In this document: positions 36,072 to 44,492 of the stretch, piece after piece
Position numbering within the stretch: position 1 is the stretch's first letter
Layout: every line of letters starts with the position of its first letter
Source of the DNA: Paenibacillus sp. NAIST15-1
Lineage (GTDB): Bacteria > Bacillota > Bacilli > Paenibacillales > Paenibacillaceae
DNA length: 64,000 nt
Direction of reading: 5' to 3'
Assembly (NCBI RefSeq): GCF_001894745.1
Contig: NZ_BBYF01000001.1
Span: 124,001 to 188,000, forward strand
Program-made: the position numbers and the translations under genes
The notes under the pieces: model-generated
Told to the model about the DNA's origin: nothing
Seen by the model: the letters and a program-made list of their open reading frames with translations, nothing else
The model's database searches: none

Positions 36072-36118
36072 TTTTCTCAAATTAGTTTACGAAACGATAT
36101 CGTAGACGAAACAAATAC

Positions 36119-36157
36119 AAATAGCCGATCTCCTTACATATAAGGGATCGGCTATTT
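36119..36157 (+). terminator. Terminator after the pseudouridine synthase gene
   Basis: Stem AAATAGCCGATC/GATCGGCTATTT, extended by CCTTA/TAAGG, then TTTT. Confidence 0.9.
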
Positions 36158-36325
36158 TTTCACCTATTTAGTTGGAGCCCCCAATCTCTAACCCATCAGC
36201 AGCGCGTCTCATACCTCACCATGCCTTTTGCCTGCCCTTAGCTGCCTCTTCCATAACACTTATGAGCGACATAAGACCAGTCAGAAGATTGGGTATCGGG
36301 CCTCCTTCTCTTCTGTTGACCTGAT

Positions 36326-36796
36326 TTACAACCGCTTGCTCATCTTGTAATTCAGCAAGTCTACTCCTCTGCGCTGCACCGTCTGAGCTTGAAGGATGCA
36401 GAACCCGTGCCGCTCGAAGAAGGGGACGGCCGTAATACTTGCATCTGTTCTCATTTCGGACAGCCCCAGCCTCCTCGCTTCCTGCTCCAGCTTGGACAAC
36501 AATGCCGTTGCAACACCTTGCTTCTGAACATCCTTATGAACATAGAGCCGATCCAAATACCCGCCAGCATCCATATCGCTAAATCCGACCAATTCGCCGT
36601 CCCGAATCGCTACATACGTCATGTGCTGGCTTAACGACGCTGTCCAGCGAACCAGCTTCTCTTCCTGTTCATCGGCCGGCGCCCAGGCTTGTAATTGTGC
36701 AGCAGTATAATCTTGTGCGTTAACGGTGTGTACCGTATCGAAGAATAAGGCGACAATCTGCGCGATATCTTCTAATTCAAATGATCGTATATGCAT
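36326..36796 (-). CDS. GNAT-family N-acetyltransferase
   Basis: 156 residues from the ATG at 36796, set by AGGAGG 10 bases upstream; an upstream ATG at 36847 would add 17 residues with no ribosome site. The acetyl-CoA loop reads HKDVQKQGVATALLSKLEQEA, and the family's LYV strand and FFERHGF segment follow. The sequence DIAQIVALFFDTVHTVNAQDY is typical of the YafP/ElaA-like group. Substrate unknown. It is single and not linked to the genes around it. Confidence 0.87.
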   Translation of the reverse strand: MHIRSFELEDIAQIVALFFDTVHTVNAQDYTAAQLQAWAPADEQEEKLVRWTASLSQHMTYVAIRDGELVGFSDMDAGGYLDRLYVHKDVQKQGVATALLSKLEQEARRLGLSEMRTDASITAVPFFERHGFCILQAQTVQRRGVDLLNYKMSKRL

Positions 36797-36961
36797 GATA
36801 TTCCATCCTCCTTCCGTTTCTACCTTACCAAAAATAAACGCACCCATTCATTCATCTATTCTATTATAAAATCATTTTTTATTTTCTCGTGAACCTCCTC
36901 ACCATTTCGAGCTATCTAATGGGTACATCAACCAAAACCAATCTATTCAGGAGGATTCAAT

Positions 36962-38005
36962 ATGAAATCTTATAAACTCATGCTCGCTGCTATCACTGTA
37001 AGCTTGCTCACCACAAGCCTGCCAGCTAACTTCACGCTTTATACCGCATATGCGGCGGAACAACAAACCAACGAAGCTGCAAAAAAAGCGGCAATCGAAG
37101 CATCGGCAATGGACAAGCTTGATCCCGCAATGCTCGAAAAAGCAAAGAAGGCTCTGCAGGAGCTAGCTCCTAAAAGAACGATGGAACTAACTACTTTGCA
37201 CAGTGGTGCCGAGGCAGGCTATGAATATCTCGGAGAGGATCGGCTGTTAATCGAAGACAAAGACAATCGGGCGCGCGTTATGATCGGCAAGGCAAAGGGC
37301 GATATTTTAGCATGCGAAATCAACTTCACATGGCAAGAGCTCGATACTTCGCTTCAGTCCGTGATCCAAAAAGCAATGAAAAGTTTGGATGCACAACAGA
37401 AATTCAAGATTACGCAAATTACTCGTGTTAAAACCGATACAGACATGAACCATTGGACATTCAACGGCAGCAATATTTCAGGCGTGATTGATGCAGTCAC
37501 AGGCAAAGCAACATACGTGTCAACAGATTACGCCTTGGCGAAAATCGATTCAAAGTGGAGCGCGCTAGCCAAGAAAACAATTCAATCCCTATCAGGAGAC
37601 AAAAGCAAGCAGCTCCGCAATTTCGTCCAAGTGTACATAAACATGCAAGCAGAAAACCAAAAAACAGCCTCTTTCTCCGATGAAAGCGGCCGCTATCTTA
37701 TCAAAATCAATGCTGTTACAGGCAAGCTGATGTCCTTTGCCAACTCTGAGGAAATTACCCGTTATGCATCGGAAGAAGCACGCAAGAAGGCATTCGCCAA
37801 GCCTTTTTATACGAGTGACAAAGCCATTGCAGCGGCTGCTCCAACGGTCAAGCAATATTTCGACCTAGACTTGAAAGGCTATCAGGTTCACGTCAAGCAA
37901 GAACAGTATACATTCACAAAACAAGGAAAACCAAGCGTCTATGGTAAGATCAATGAGAAAGGAAAGTTCTGGAGCATGTCCCTTACTGCTCCAACAGCAT
38001 CCTGA
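36962..38005 (+). CDS. Secreted protein with YcdB/PepSY-like repeats
   Basis: 347 residues with a clear signal peptide (MKSYKLMLAAITVSLLTTS..., cleavage near AYA). The mature part is Ala/Lys-rich at first and contains two related beta-alpha segments (GVIDAVTGKATYVS and LIKINAVTGKLMSFAN) that look like PepSY/YcdB-type repeats, domains that often restrain proteases or act in the envelope. GGAGG precedes the ATG. It lies just before the ECF sigma gene on the same strand, 96 bases away. I do not recognise an exact family. Confidence 0.75.
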   Translation: MKSYKLMLAAITVSLLTTSLPANFTLYTAYAAEQQTNEAAKKAAIEASAMDKLDPAMLEKAKKALQELAPKRTMELTTLHSGAEAGYEYLGEDRLLIEDKDNRARVMIGKAKGDILACEINFTWQELDTSLQSVIQKAMKSLDAQQKFKITQITRVKTDTDMNHWTFNGSNISGVIDAVTGKATYVSTDYALAKIDSKWSALAKKTIQSLSGDKSKQLRNFVQVYINMQAENQKTASFSDESGRYLIKINAVTGKLMSFANSEEITRYASEEARKKAFAKPFYTSDKAIAAAAPTVKQYFDLDLKGYQVHVKQEQYTFTKQGKPSVYGKINEKGKFWSMSLTAPTAS

Positions 38006-38101
38006 ACAAATGAATCAAGCATATAGGGATTGCGTCTCGGCCTCTATCGCACACCATGATACGGGTCTTGGCGCCCACTACAAATAAAGGAGATCACCAC
38101 T

Positions 38102-38635
38102 GTGCAGCAGCCAGAACAACTCGCAGCACGAGCTTGCAAGGGGGACAAGGAAGCATTTGGCACACTCATTCGCGCCTATGAAGCCCCCCTATACAGAGTG
38201 GCCAAGTCAATTGTACATTCCGATGAAGATTGTGCAGATGCCATACAAGAAGCCGTGCTCAAAGCATATCGATCCATCCATTCGCTGCGCGAGCCGAAAT
38301 ATTTTAAAACCTGGCTCGTTCGCATCCTTGTGAATGAATGCCGAACATTGCTGCGAAAGAAAAAACAAACCATACCCTTCGTTGAGCTCCAGCATTCGAA
38401 AGCCGAAGCTAGCGAGTATGAACATATCGAAACACTGGAAATCGTCAATGCGCTAGAAGAAGACCTTCGAATCGTTGTAACACTGTTCTATATTGAGGAT
38501 TTGCCGCTTAAGGAGGTAGCCGATATGCTGGATCAGCCTGTCGGCACCGTGAAGTCTCGCCTGTTCCGCGCCAGAAACAAGCTCGCGGACATGCTTCATA
38601 TCTCACGTGAGAATGGAAAGGAGCTAATGATTTAA
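38102..38635 (+). CDS. ECF RNA polymerase sigma factor
   Basis: 177 residues, sigma-70 family group 4. Region 2 spans about 12-80 (YRVAKSIVHSDEDCADAIQEAVLKAYRSI), region 4 about 110-170 (DLPLKEVADMLDQPVGTVKSRLFRARNKL). It starts with GTG at 38102, 7 bases behind AAGGAG. Its stop codon shares one base with the ATG of the next gene, which encodes its likely membrane-bound anti-sigma partner. The pair presumably responds to an envelope stress; the target promoters are not evident here. Confidence 0.92.
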   Translation: MQQPEQLAARACKGDKEAFGTLIRAYEAPLYRVAKSIVHSDEDCADAIQEAVLKAYRSIHSLREPKYFKTWLVRILVNECRTLLRKKKQTIPFVELQHSKAEASEYEHIETLEIVNALEEDLRIVVTLFYIEDLPLKEVADMLDQPVGTVKSRLFRARNKLADMLHISRENGKELMI

Positions 38636-40044
38636 TGAATTCGAATATCGACGAACAAATCCGTACGCACCTAACCGGAAATCTCAGCTCCGAAATCCCA
38701 GAGCTCGTACGATCACGTTTGGAGCAAACGCTGCAATTGCTGGAGACAGAATCCATGCCGATGCAGCATCGGACTCATTCCCGCCATCGGAAATCTTGGT
38801 TCGTTGCGGCCGCAGTCGTGCTCGCAATAGGGGGAACATTAGCTTCCGGATTCATTTCACCCGCTATGGCTGAGACGCTCAGAAAGGTGCCGTTCATCGG
38901 TCAAATCTTTGAGGCACTCGGCGATAACGCCTTGAAGGATGCGAATCGGAAAGGATTGTCTCTTCCCGTTAATCTGAGCGCAACGGATCAAGGCATTACG
39001 CTGACCATTACCGAGGTGTTGTATGACGGTGTGGAAATTAAGCTTGGCATACAGGAAAGCTCGATGAGCAAGCTTCCTATTATTTTGGATCGGTCGAACA
39101 GATATGAAATTGTGAAGAGCAGAACTCAGGAGGATCCAGCACATGCCCTGGATATTTGGTCCCATGCTTGGTCAAATGTGCGCTCGGAAACCTCCACGCA
39201 AAACATCGGAATATTATCGTTTGAGTCGATGCTCGGCACGGAACCGGATCGAGACGCCAAAATATCGAAAGAATTCCCACTGCCGATCACGATTAAGAAG
39301 GTCGGAGATGTGGAAGGAAACTGGAAATTCGAAATTCCCGTCAAATGGAATGCGTCCCTGACGAAAAAAATCCCTATTAATAAGACCAATAAGGCGCCTG
39401 ACGGCATTGGCTCCATCACGCTTCAGTCCGTTGTTACTTCGCCGCTAGGAACCGAGATTCGATTCAAGACCGCAGAAGCCTACCCTTCGACTTCTTCTAG
39501 CTGGAGCGGATTCAACAGCGACTATATGGTTGTGGATGAGAACGGATATATTATTTCATCTGCAGGCGGTTCAGGCGGGCCAGGCAATCAAATGCAAACG
39601 AATATTGCAGAGATGATACATACGAAAAAGTATGATCCAATACCCGAGCGCTCCAAGACGCTCATATTCAAGCCCTATAAATCGGGAAGACGGTATGGCG
39701 ATGCAGCGATCACGCTGAATCCAAGTGCGCTTCCACTGACGCTGCAGCAGGGAGAGGTTGGCTCCGTTACGGTGAACAGCATGGCATTCGAAGAGGACAG
39801 AGTCATTATTCAATATGATGTGAACGGCAACGACCCTGTAGGCCAGAAACTTGCCATGGAGTTCATCCAAGACGGAAAACGAGTATTTAGCGACAATTCC
39901 AAGCTGCTGCGTGTGAACAACAGCGTATATTCGTACGTTGGCGAGTATCCGTTCCAAAAAGACATGCCCATTAAGCTGTATTCAAGCAAGCTGCGTAAAG
40001 CGACCTTTTATAAGGAGCTTGAATTCCAAGTCCCGTTACGGTAA
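38635..40044 (+). CDS. DUF4179 membrane protein, probable anti-sigma factor
   Basis: 469 residues. A cytoplasmic part of about 55 residues (LTGNLSSEIPELVRSRLEQTL) precedes one membrane segment (roughly 58-78: WFVAAAVVLAIGGTLASGF) and a large outer domain with the DUF4179 start FIGQIFEALGDNALKDA and later immunoglobulin-like strands (DUF5643-like). In Firmicutes this family is encoded directly after ECF sigma genes and holds the sigma factor until a signal arrives. Translational coupling to the sigma gene (TAATG) supports a 1:1 ratio. Confidence 0.85.
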   Translation: MNSNIDEQIRTHLTGNLSSEIPELVRSRLEQTLQLLETESMPMQHRTHSRHRKSWFVAAAVVLAIGGTLASGFISPAMAETLRKVPFIGQIFEALGDNALKDANRKGLSLPVNLSATDQGITLTITEVLYDGVEIKLGIQESSMSKLPIILDRSNRYEIVKSRTQEDPAHALDIWSHAWSNVRSETSTQNIGILSFESMLGTEPDRDAKISKEFPLPITIKKVGDVEGNWKFEIPVKWNASLTKKIPINKTNKAPDGIGSITLQSVVTSPLGTEIRFKTAEAYPSTSSSWSGFNSDYMVVDENGYIISSAGGSGGPGNQMQTNIAEMIHTKKYDPIPERSKTLIFKPYKSGRRYGDAAITLNPSALPLTLQQGEVGSVTVNSMAFEEDRVIIQYDVNGNDPVGQKLAMEFIQDGKRVFSDNSKLLRVNNSVYSYVGEYPFQKDMPIKLYSSKLRKATFYKELEFQVPLR

Positions 40045-40174
40045 AATCCGATAAAGTACAATTGAGAAGTAAGTTTCGACAACTCCTACTGTTCATTTCA
40101 GCAAGAATCGTTCATAATGGGGATGAGATGGAGTCAACATCTTACCGATCTATTTGCCGCACGGGGGTGATACG

Positions 40175-40387
40175 ATGACTGAGCACATGGAGAACCAGGG
40201 TAATGCTGAAGCAACGGAGAGCAAGAAAGTAAGCTTGGCGGATGCCGCGAAGCGCATGCTGCAGCAGAAGAAACAGGCCCAAGGGAAATCGCAAGGCGTG
40301 CACAAGCATCAGGAATCTGGCCAACCAACAATGAAGAGCCAGAATACGAAGAAGATTAACAATCAACGCAAGCGTATGGGTGTGTAA
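40175..40387 (+). CDS. Small basic protein of unknown function
   Basis: 70 residues starting MTEHMENQGNAEATESKKVS; I chose the ATG at 40175 because GGGGGTGAT lies three bases upstream, rather than the TTG at 40154. The sequence is Lys/Gln-rich and hydrophilic, with no hydrophobic segment; one short stretch (LADAAKRMLQQKK) could form a helix. It may be disordered or bind nucleic acid. A weak hairpin with GGGG/CCCC and TTTTTC follows at about 40396-40442. I recognise no family. Confidence 0.6.
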   Translation: MTEHMENQGNAEATESKKVSLADAAKRMLQQKKQAQGKSQGVHKHQESGQPTMKSQNTKKINNQRKRMGV

Positions 40388-40565
40388 GCCTATAGAGGGG
40401 GGGGATTTCAGAATTCATGTTCTGAGGTTCAGCCCCTTTTTCATGCTACAGCCGACATGCTATTGCACCAGAAACTTTGCTGCACCCCCTCCAATAATGG
40501 TATATTGAGAACATACTGAGGAATGACTTCAGATTTATGAATTCAAGGAACAGAGGTGGCTACCC

Positions 40566-41798
40566 ATGGTAAATTTCGAGCAACAATTAGAAAAATATGC
40601 TGAACTTATCGTAAAGGTCGGCGTCAACGTACAAAAGGATCAAGATGTATTCGTTAACAGTTCTATCGAAGTCGCTCCACTTGCCCGCCTCGTTGCCAGC
40701 AAGGCATATGAAGCAGGCGCACGCAACGTACATATCGATTGGTCGGATGAGGCTACAACTCGCTTGAAATTCGAGAAGGCATCAGACGACGTGTTCACTC
40801 AATTCCCGGAATGGGAAGCATTGAAGCGCAATACCTTCGTGGATAAGGGTGCTGCATTCATCTCTATCGTCTCCTCCAGTCCAGACTTGCTGAAGGGTGT
40901 GGATCCACAGCGGATCGGTAATAACCAAAAGGCATCTGGACAAGCACTGGAGCACTTCCGTCGCTGCGTACAAGCGAACAAAGTTAGCTGGACAGTTGTT
41001 GCAGCTTCTTCCCGCGATTGGGCAGCCAAAGTATTCCCTGGCATAGCTGTAGAAGAAGCAGTTGAGAAATTGTGGGAAGCGATCTTCCAATCCATCCGCC
41101 TGAATTCCGACAACCCGGTTCAAGCCTGGACGGAACATAACGAAACATTGCATAAGAAAGTTGAAGTATTGAACAGCAAGCACTTCCACAAGCTGCACTA
41201 CACAGCTCCTGGAACGGACTTGACGATCGAATTGCCTGAGAAGCATCTATGGGTAGGCGCAGGCAGCGTCAACGAGAAGGACGTGCCGTTCATGGCGAAT
41301 ATGCCAACAGAAGAAGTATTCACGGTGCCTCATAAGCTGGGCGTAAACGGCTATGTATCAAGCACGAAGCCCCTTAGCTATGGCGGCAACCTGATCGACA
41401 ACTTCAAGATCACGTTCGAAAATGGCCGCATCGTGAAGGTAGAAGCTGAACAAGGCCAAGAGATCCTGCAGCAGCTCGTCGACACAGACGAAGGCTCGCA
41501 CTTCTTGGGTGAAGTGGCGCTTGTGCCGCATCAGTCCCCAATCTCGGAATCGAACATCTTGTTCTACAACACGTTGTTCGATGAGAATGCATCCAACCAC
41601 TTGGCTATCGGAAGCGGCTATGCATTCAACGTAGAAGGCGGAACGAAGATGTCTCAGGAAGAGCTGGAAGAGAGCGGTGTAAACCGCAGTATTACGCACG
41701 TGGACTTCATGATCGGCTCTGCGGATATGGACATTGACGGCATTCTTAAGGATGGCACAACAGAGCCAATCTTCCGCAAGGGCAACTGGGCAATCTAA
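40566..41798 (+). CDS. M29-family metallo-aminopeptidase
   Basis: 410 residues, close to the AmpS/aminopeptidase T/II family. It removes N-terminal residues from peptides in the cytoplasm using a two-metal site. Metal and substrate regions are visible: DLTIELPEKHLWVGAGS, FMANMPTEEVFTVPHKLGVNG (Glu, then His), DEGSHFLGEVALVP, and ASNHLAIGSGYAF with final NRSITHVDFMIGSADMDIDG. GAGGTGG lies a few bases before the ATG. The length is standard. It is monocistronic with a strong terminator. Confidence 0.93.
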   Translation: MVNFEQQLEKYAELIVKVGVNVQKDQDVFVNSSIEVAPLARLVASKAYEAGARNVHIDWSDEATTRLKFEKASDDVFTQFPEWEALKRNTFVDKGAAFISIVSSSPDLLKGVDPQRIGNNQKASGQALEHFRRCVQANKVSWTVVAASSRDWAAKVFPGIAVEEAVEKLWEAIFQSIRLNSDNPVQAWTEHNETLHKKVEVLNSKHFHKLHYTAPGTDLTIELPEKHLWVGAGSVNEKDVPFMANMPTEEVFTVPHKLGVNGYVSSTKPLSYGGNLIDNFKITFENGRIVKVEAEQGQEILQQLVDTDEGSHFLGEVALVPHQSPISESNILFYNTLFDENASNHLAIGSGYAFNVEGGTKMSQEELEESGVNRSITHVDFMIGSADMDIDGILKDGTTEPIFRKGNWAI

Positions 41799-41812
41799 TA
41801 TTGGGCAAGCAA

Positions 41813-41841
41813 AGCAGTAGAAGCATAACGCTTCTACTGCT
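41813..41841 (+). terminator. Terminator after the aminopeptidase gene
   Basis: Perfect 12-bp stem AGCAGTAGAAGC/GCTTCTACTGCT, 5-base loop, then CTTTTTT. Confidence 0.92.
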
Positions 41842-41981
41842 CTTTTTTATCGCAATCACGTATTGCTCTCCCCGTTCTACTGCCGCATAATGGGAGAATA
41901 AGACAGAAGCAAGAGCGGAAGCTCACAAGATTCCTCCTCTCTCGCTCTAAATCTATTTCAGAATCCGAGGTGTCCTCCTCC

Positions 41982-43160
41982 ATGCGCATATGGCACGATT
42001 TCAAGCTATTTCTGCGAATAAAAGGCGCTCTGCATCTCGTCCTTACCTTGTTCCTGTACGGCATCGGCATGGGGATTCTAGCCCCCATGAACGCGATTTA
42101 TTTGCGGGAATCATTAGGGCTTGGCAAGGTAGAGATTGCATCTATTTTTGCAATTTCCCTATTTCTGAACATGGTGCTTACGATTGGTGTCGGCATTGTT
42201 AGCGATTCCATGAAACGCAAGAAGACGATTCCTCTGCTCGCGTCTATCGTCTGTATGATTGGCCTCGTCATCTATATGAATGCAGACAGCTATGCGCAGG
42301 CGCTGATCGGGATGGCTCTCGCCACTGCTCCTTCCGGCATGATTATGGGACAGCTGTTCGCGATGGCGCGGAATCATGTCACACGGCTTGCTCCTGATAT
42401 TGTAGAAATGGCGCAAATCTGGATGCGCGCCACGTACAGCGTCGGATTCTTTACCGGGCTGCTCGTCGGAGCCAACCTGTACTTGCTGGCGACCTTCCAC
42501 GGTGTACTGTGGGGCAATCTTGCAGGATACGCCTCCTTGTTCCTGCTGCTCTTGTTCTATAAGGAGATTACGCTCGATTCGTCAATTGCATCCGCCAAAG
42601 CAGGCGAGCCCTTCTCCCTCATCATGCTCATTGCCATTCTGCTCCTATCGTGTGCGGATGCCATACGCGGCTTGTATTTGCCGCTTGTGGTGAACGAGCA
42701 ATTCGGCGATCCGCGGTTAATGTCCTTTATTTGGAGCATACAAGCTGTATTCGAGCTCCTGTTCATGACCATGGCAGGCTATTGGGCAGCCAAGTATGGC
42801 AGCAAACCCATTATCATGCTCGGGGGCTTATTTGCACTCATTACCTATATTGCTTACAGCACGAGCGATTCCTTGACGGTGTTTTTCCTCATGCAGCCTT
42901 TATACTCTTTCTTCGTTTCGGTTCTATACGGCGTAGCAATGGGCTACGTACAGCGCATGTTTATACATAAAGCAGGCTTCGGCGCTAGTTTGTACGTGTT
43001 CATTTCGCAAACAGCATCCTTAATTGGCTACTTTCTGCCGCTCTTCATAGATGGTGTCACGCCGCAAATCTTCTGGATTCCGGCTGCGCTTATCGTTGCT
43101 TCCATGGGGTTGATGACAAGAGCGCTATACGTGGGGAGGCAGCAACAGCTGTCTGCGTAA
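41982..43160 (+). CDS. MFS transporter (sugar-efflux SET-like)
   Basis: 392 residues with 12 helices. It opens with a short cytoplasmic basic segment and helix 1 (LVLTLFLYGIGMGILAPMNAIYL); GIVSDSMKRKKTIP is the loop 2-3 signature. The overall pattern resembles sugar-efflux transporters (SetA type). I prefer the ATG at 41982, 9 bases behind GAGGTG, over the in-frame GTG four codons upstream. The substrate is unknown. It converges on the TelA operon with a shared terminator between. Confidence 0.85.
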   Translation: MRIWHDFKLFLRIKGALHLVLTLFLYGIGMGILAPMNAIYLRESLGLGKVEIASIFAISLFLNMVLTIGVGIVSDSMKRKKTIPLLASIVCMIGLVIYMNADSYAQALIGMALATAPSGMIMGQLFAMARNHVTRLAPDIVEMAQIWMRATYSVGFFTGLLVGANLYLLATFHGVLWGNLAGYASLFLLLLFYKEITLDSSIASAKAGEPFSLIMLIAILLLSCADAIRGLYLPLVVNEQFGDPRLMSFIWSIQAVFELLFMTMAGYWAAKYGSKPIIMLGGLFALITYIAYSTSDSLTVFFLMQPLYSFFVSVLYGVAMGYVQRMFIHKAGFGASLYVFISQTASLIGYFLPLFIDGVTPQIFWIPAALIVASMGLMTRALYVGRQQQLSA

Positions 43161-43264
43161 GGCATTATGTCAGTTGATGTTCTTCGTTGCGGCATTCCTG
43201 CCATTTCGATTTCATACGCCCCTGGATCGATATTGCACGGACTATGTTGTATATGGACGAGAAA

Positions 43265-43286
43265 AAGACTGCCCGCAGGCAGTCTT
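43265..43286. terminator. Terminator between the MFS gene and the TelA operon
   Basis: Perfect 9-bp stem AAGACTGCC/GGCAGTCTT with a CGCA loop. A4 on the left gives a T-tract for the minus-strand operon. Confidence 0.8.
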
Positions 43287-43329
43287 CACTTTGTTCCTTC
43301 CCAACTCAATATATATGAATTATTTATCA

Positions 43330-44469
43330 TTACAGGCCGAGCTTCTGTCCGCGTTCCCAGCGCTGAATCTGCTTCTCGCCGTTGTCCGCAAGCTCCCGGA
43401 ACTGGTCGATTGTATCCCGCATCTTAGGTAGGGCTTCCTGCTTGTAGGAGCTAATCGAATCCAAAGCAGATAGGACATCCGTAAACGCCTGCTTCAAGGT
43501 TTCCGCAGAAACATTCGTTTGCAGGGACTGCTTATGAATTTGAACACCTTGGTCTTTAAGCATCCGCGAAGTACCCGCAATCAGCTCATTCGTCGTTTGA
43601 TTTAGCATTTCAATTTTTTGAAGCACAATCTTCTGATTATATAAGGCACTGGCTACGGTTACCGCAATCTTCAGGGCAGAGATCGTAACGTTCTTCGCAC
43701 GGTCGACACCGCGAATCAGCTCTTTATTGTTGCGAATGACAACCTCCATCGCCATAATCCCCTGTTGGTTGACGACCATCATCTGCTGCATATCCATGAC
43801 ACGCTGACGAAGCGGGAACAGCACTTCTTCCGTAATGAACCGAATTTTCTCCGGATCTTCATTGCGGGATTGCGCTGCTTCAATCTGTGATTGAATCGAG
43901 TCATCCATCAAGGAGCCCAGCTCGATTTCTTTCTTCAGCTTCTTAGTCAAGTCACGCAAGGCAAGCTGTTCAATTTCGAGGGTCGTGTTGTCATTTTTCA
44001 AGGTAACTTTCCCTTTATCCAATGAAGTTACGATTTCCGCAATCATGGTATCTGCCTTCTGGTACTTCAAGAAATACGTACGAAGCGGATTGAACAGCTT
44101 CCCTAGAAACCCCGTTTTCGTAAAGTCAATGACGCTCGGATCGAGATCCTTCAGCTGCTGATGCAGCTCGACCAATCCCTTCGCAACAGGGCCTCCTTCG
44201 TCCCCTTTTTTCGATAAATCGCCTACGGAAACCTGTAAGGCATTGTTCTTCGTCGAAGAGGAACGCATAGTGTTCATGCCGAAGCTATCTATCGATTGCA
44301 GAATATCCTTTCGATTCTCTAAGGAATCCAGATCTAAATTCATAATTGCTGCCACATTCGAATCCGCTTGTGCTTGAAGCTTCGCAACTTCCTCAGGAAC
44401 TGGTTTTACCTCTTGCTCAATTTCCTTTTGAATTTCTTCCGGACTTGCAACTTCCATCGTAAATGACAT
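43330..44469 (-). CDS. TelA/YaaN-family toxic anion resistance protein
   Basis: 379 residues, soluble and largely helical, with extended coiled-coil-prone stretches, matching TelA (PF05816). The core FVVNQQGIMAMEVVIRNNKELIRGVDRAKNVTISALKIAV-type region (central third) is the most conserved part. Members were linked to tellurite resistance and nisin tolerance, but the mechanism is not established. AAAGGGGGATT precedes the ATG. It is the last gene of a minus-strand unit with VWA, XpaC and HTH genes, the usual company of this family. Confidence 0.9.
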   Translation of the reverse strand: MSFTMEVASPEEIQKEIEQEVKPVPEEVAKLQAQADSNVAAIMNLDLDSLENRKDILQSIDSFGMNTMRSSSTKNNALQVSVGDLSKKGDEGGPVAKGLVELHQQLKDLDPSVIDFTKTGFLGKLFNPLRTYFLKYQKADTMIAEIVTSLDKGKVTLKNDNTTLEIEQLALRDLTKKLKKEIELGSLMDDSIQSQIEAAQSRNEDPEKIRFITEEVLFPLRQRVMDMQQMMVVNQQGIMAMEVVIRNNKELIRGVDRAKNVTISALKIAVTVASALYNQKIVLQKIEMLNQTTNELIAGTSRMLKDQGVQIHKQSLQTNVSAETLKQAFTDVLSALDSISSYKQEALPKMRDTIDQFRELADNGEKQIQRWERGQKLGL

Positions 44470-44492
44470 TGGAATCCCCCTTTAGACTCATG

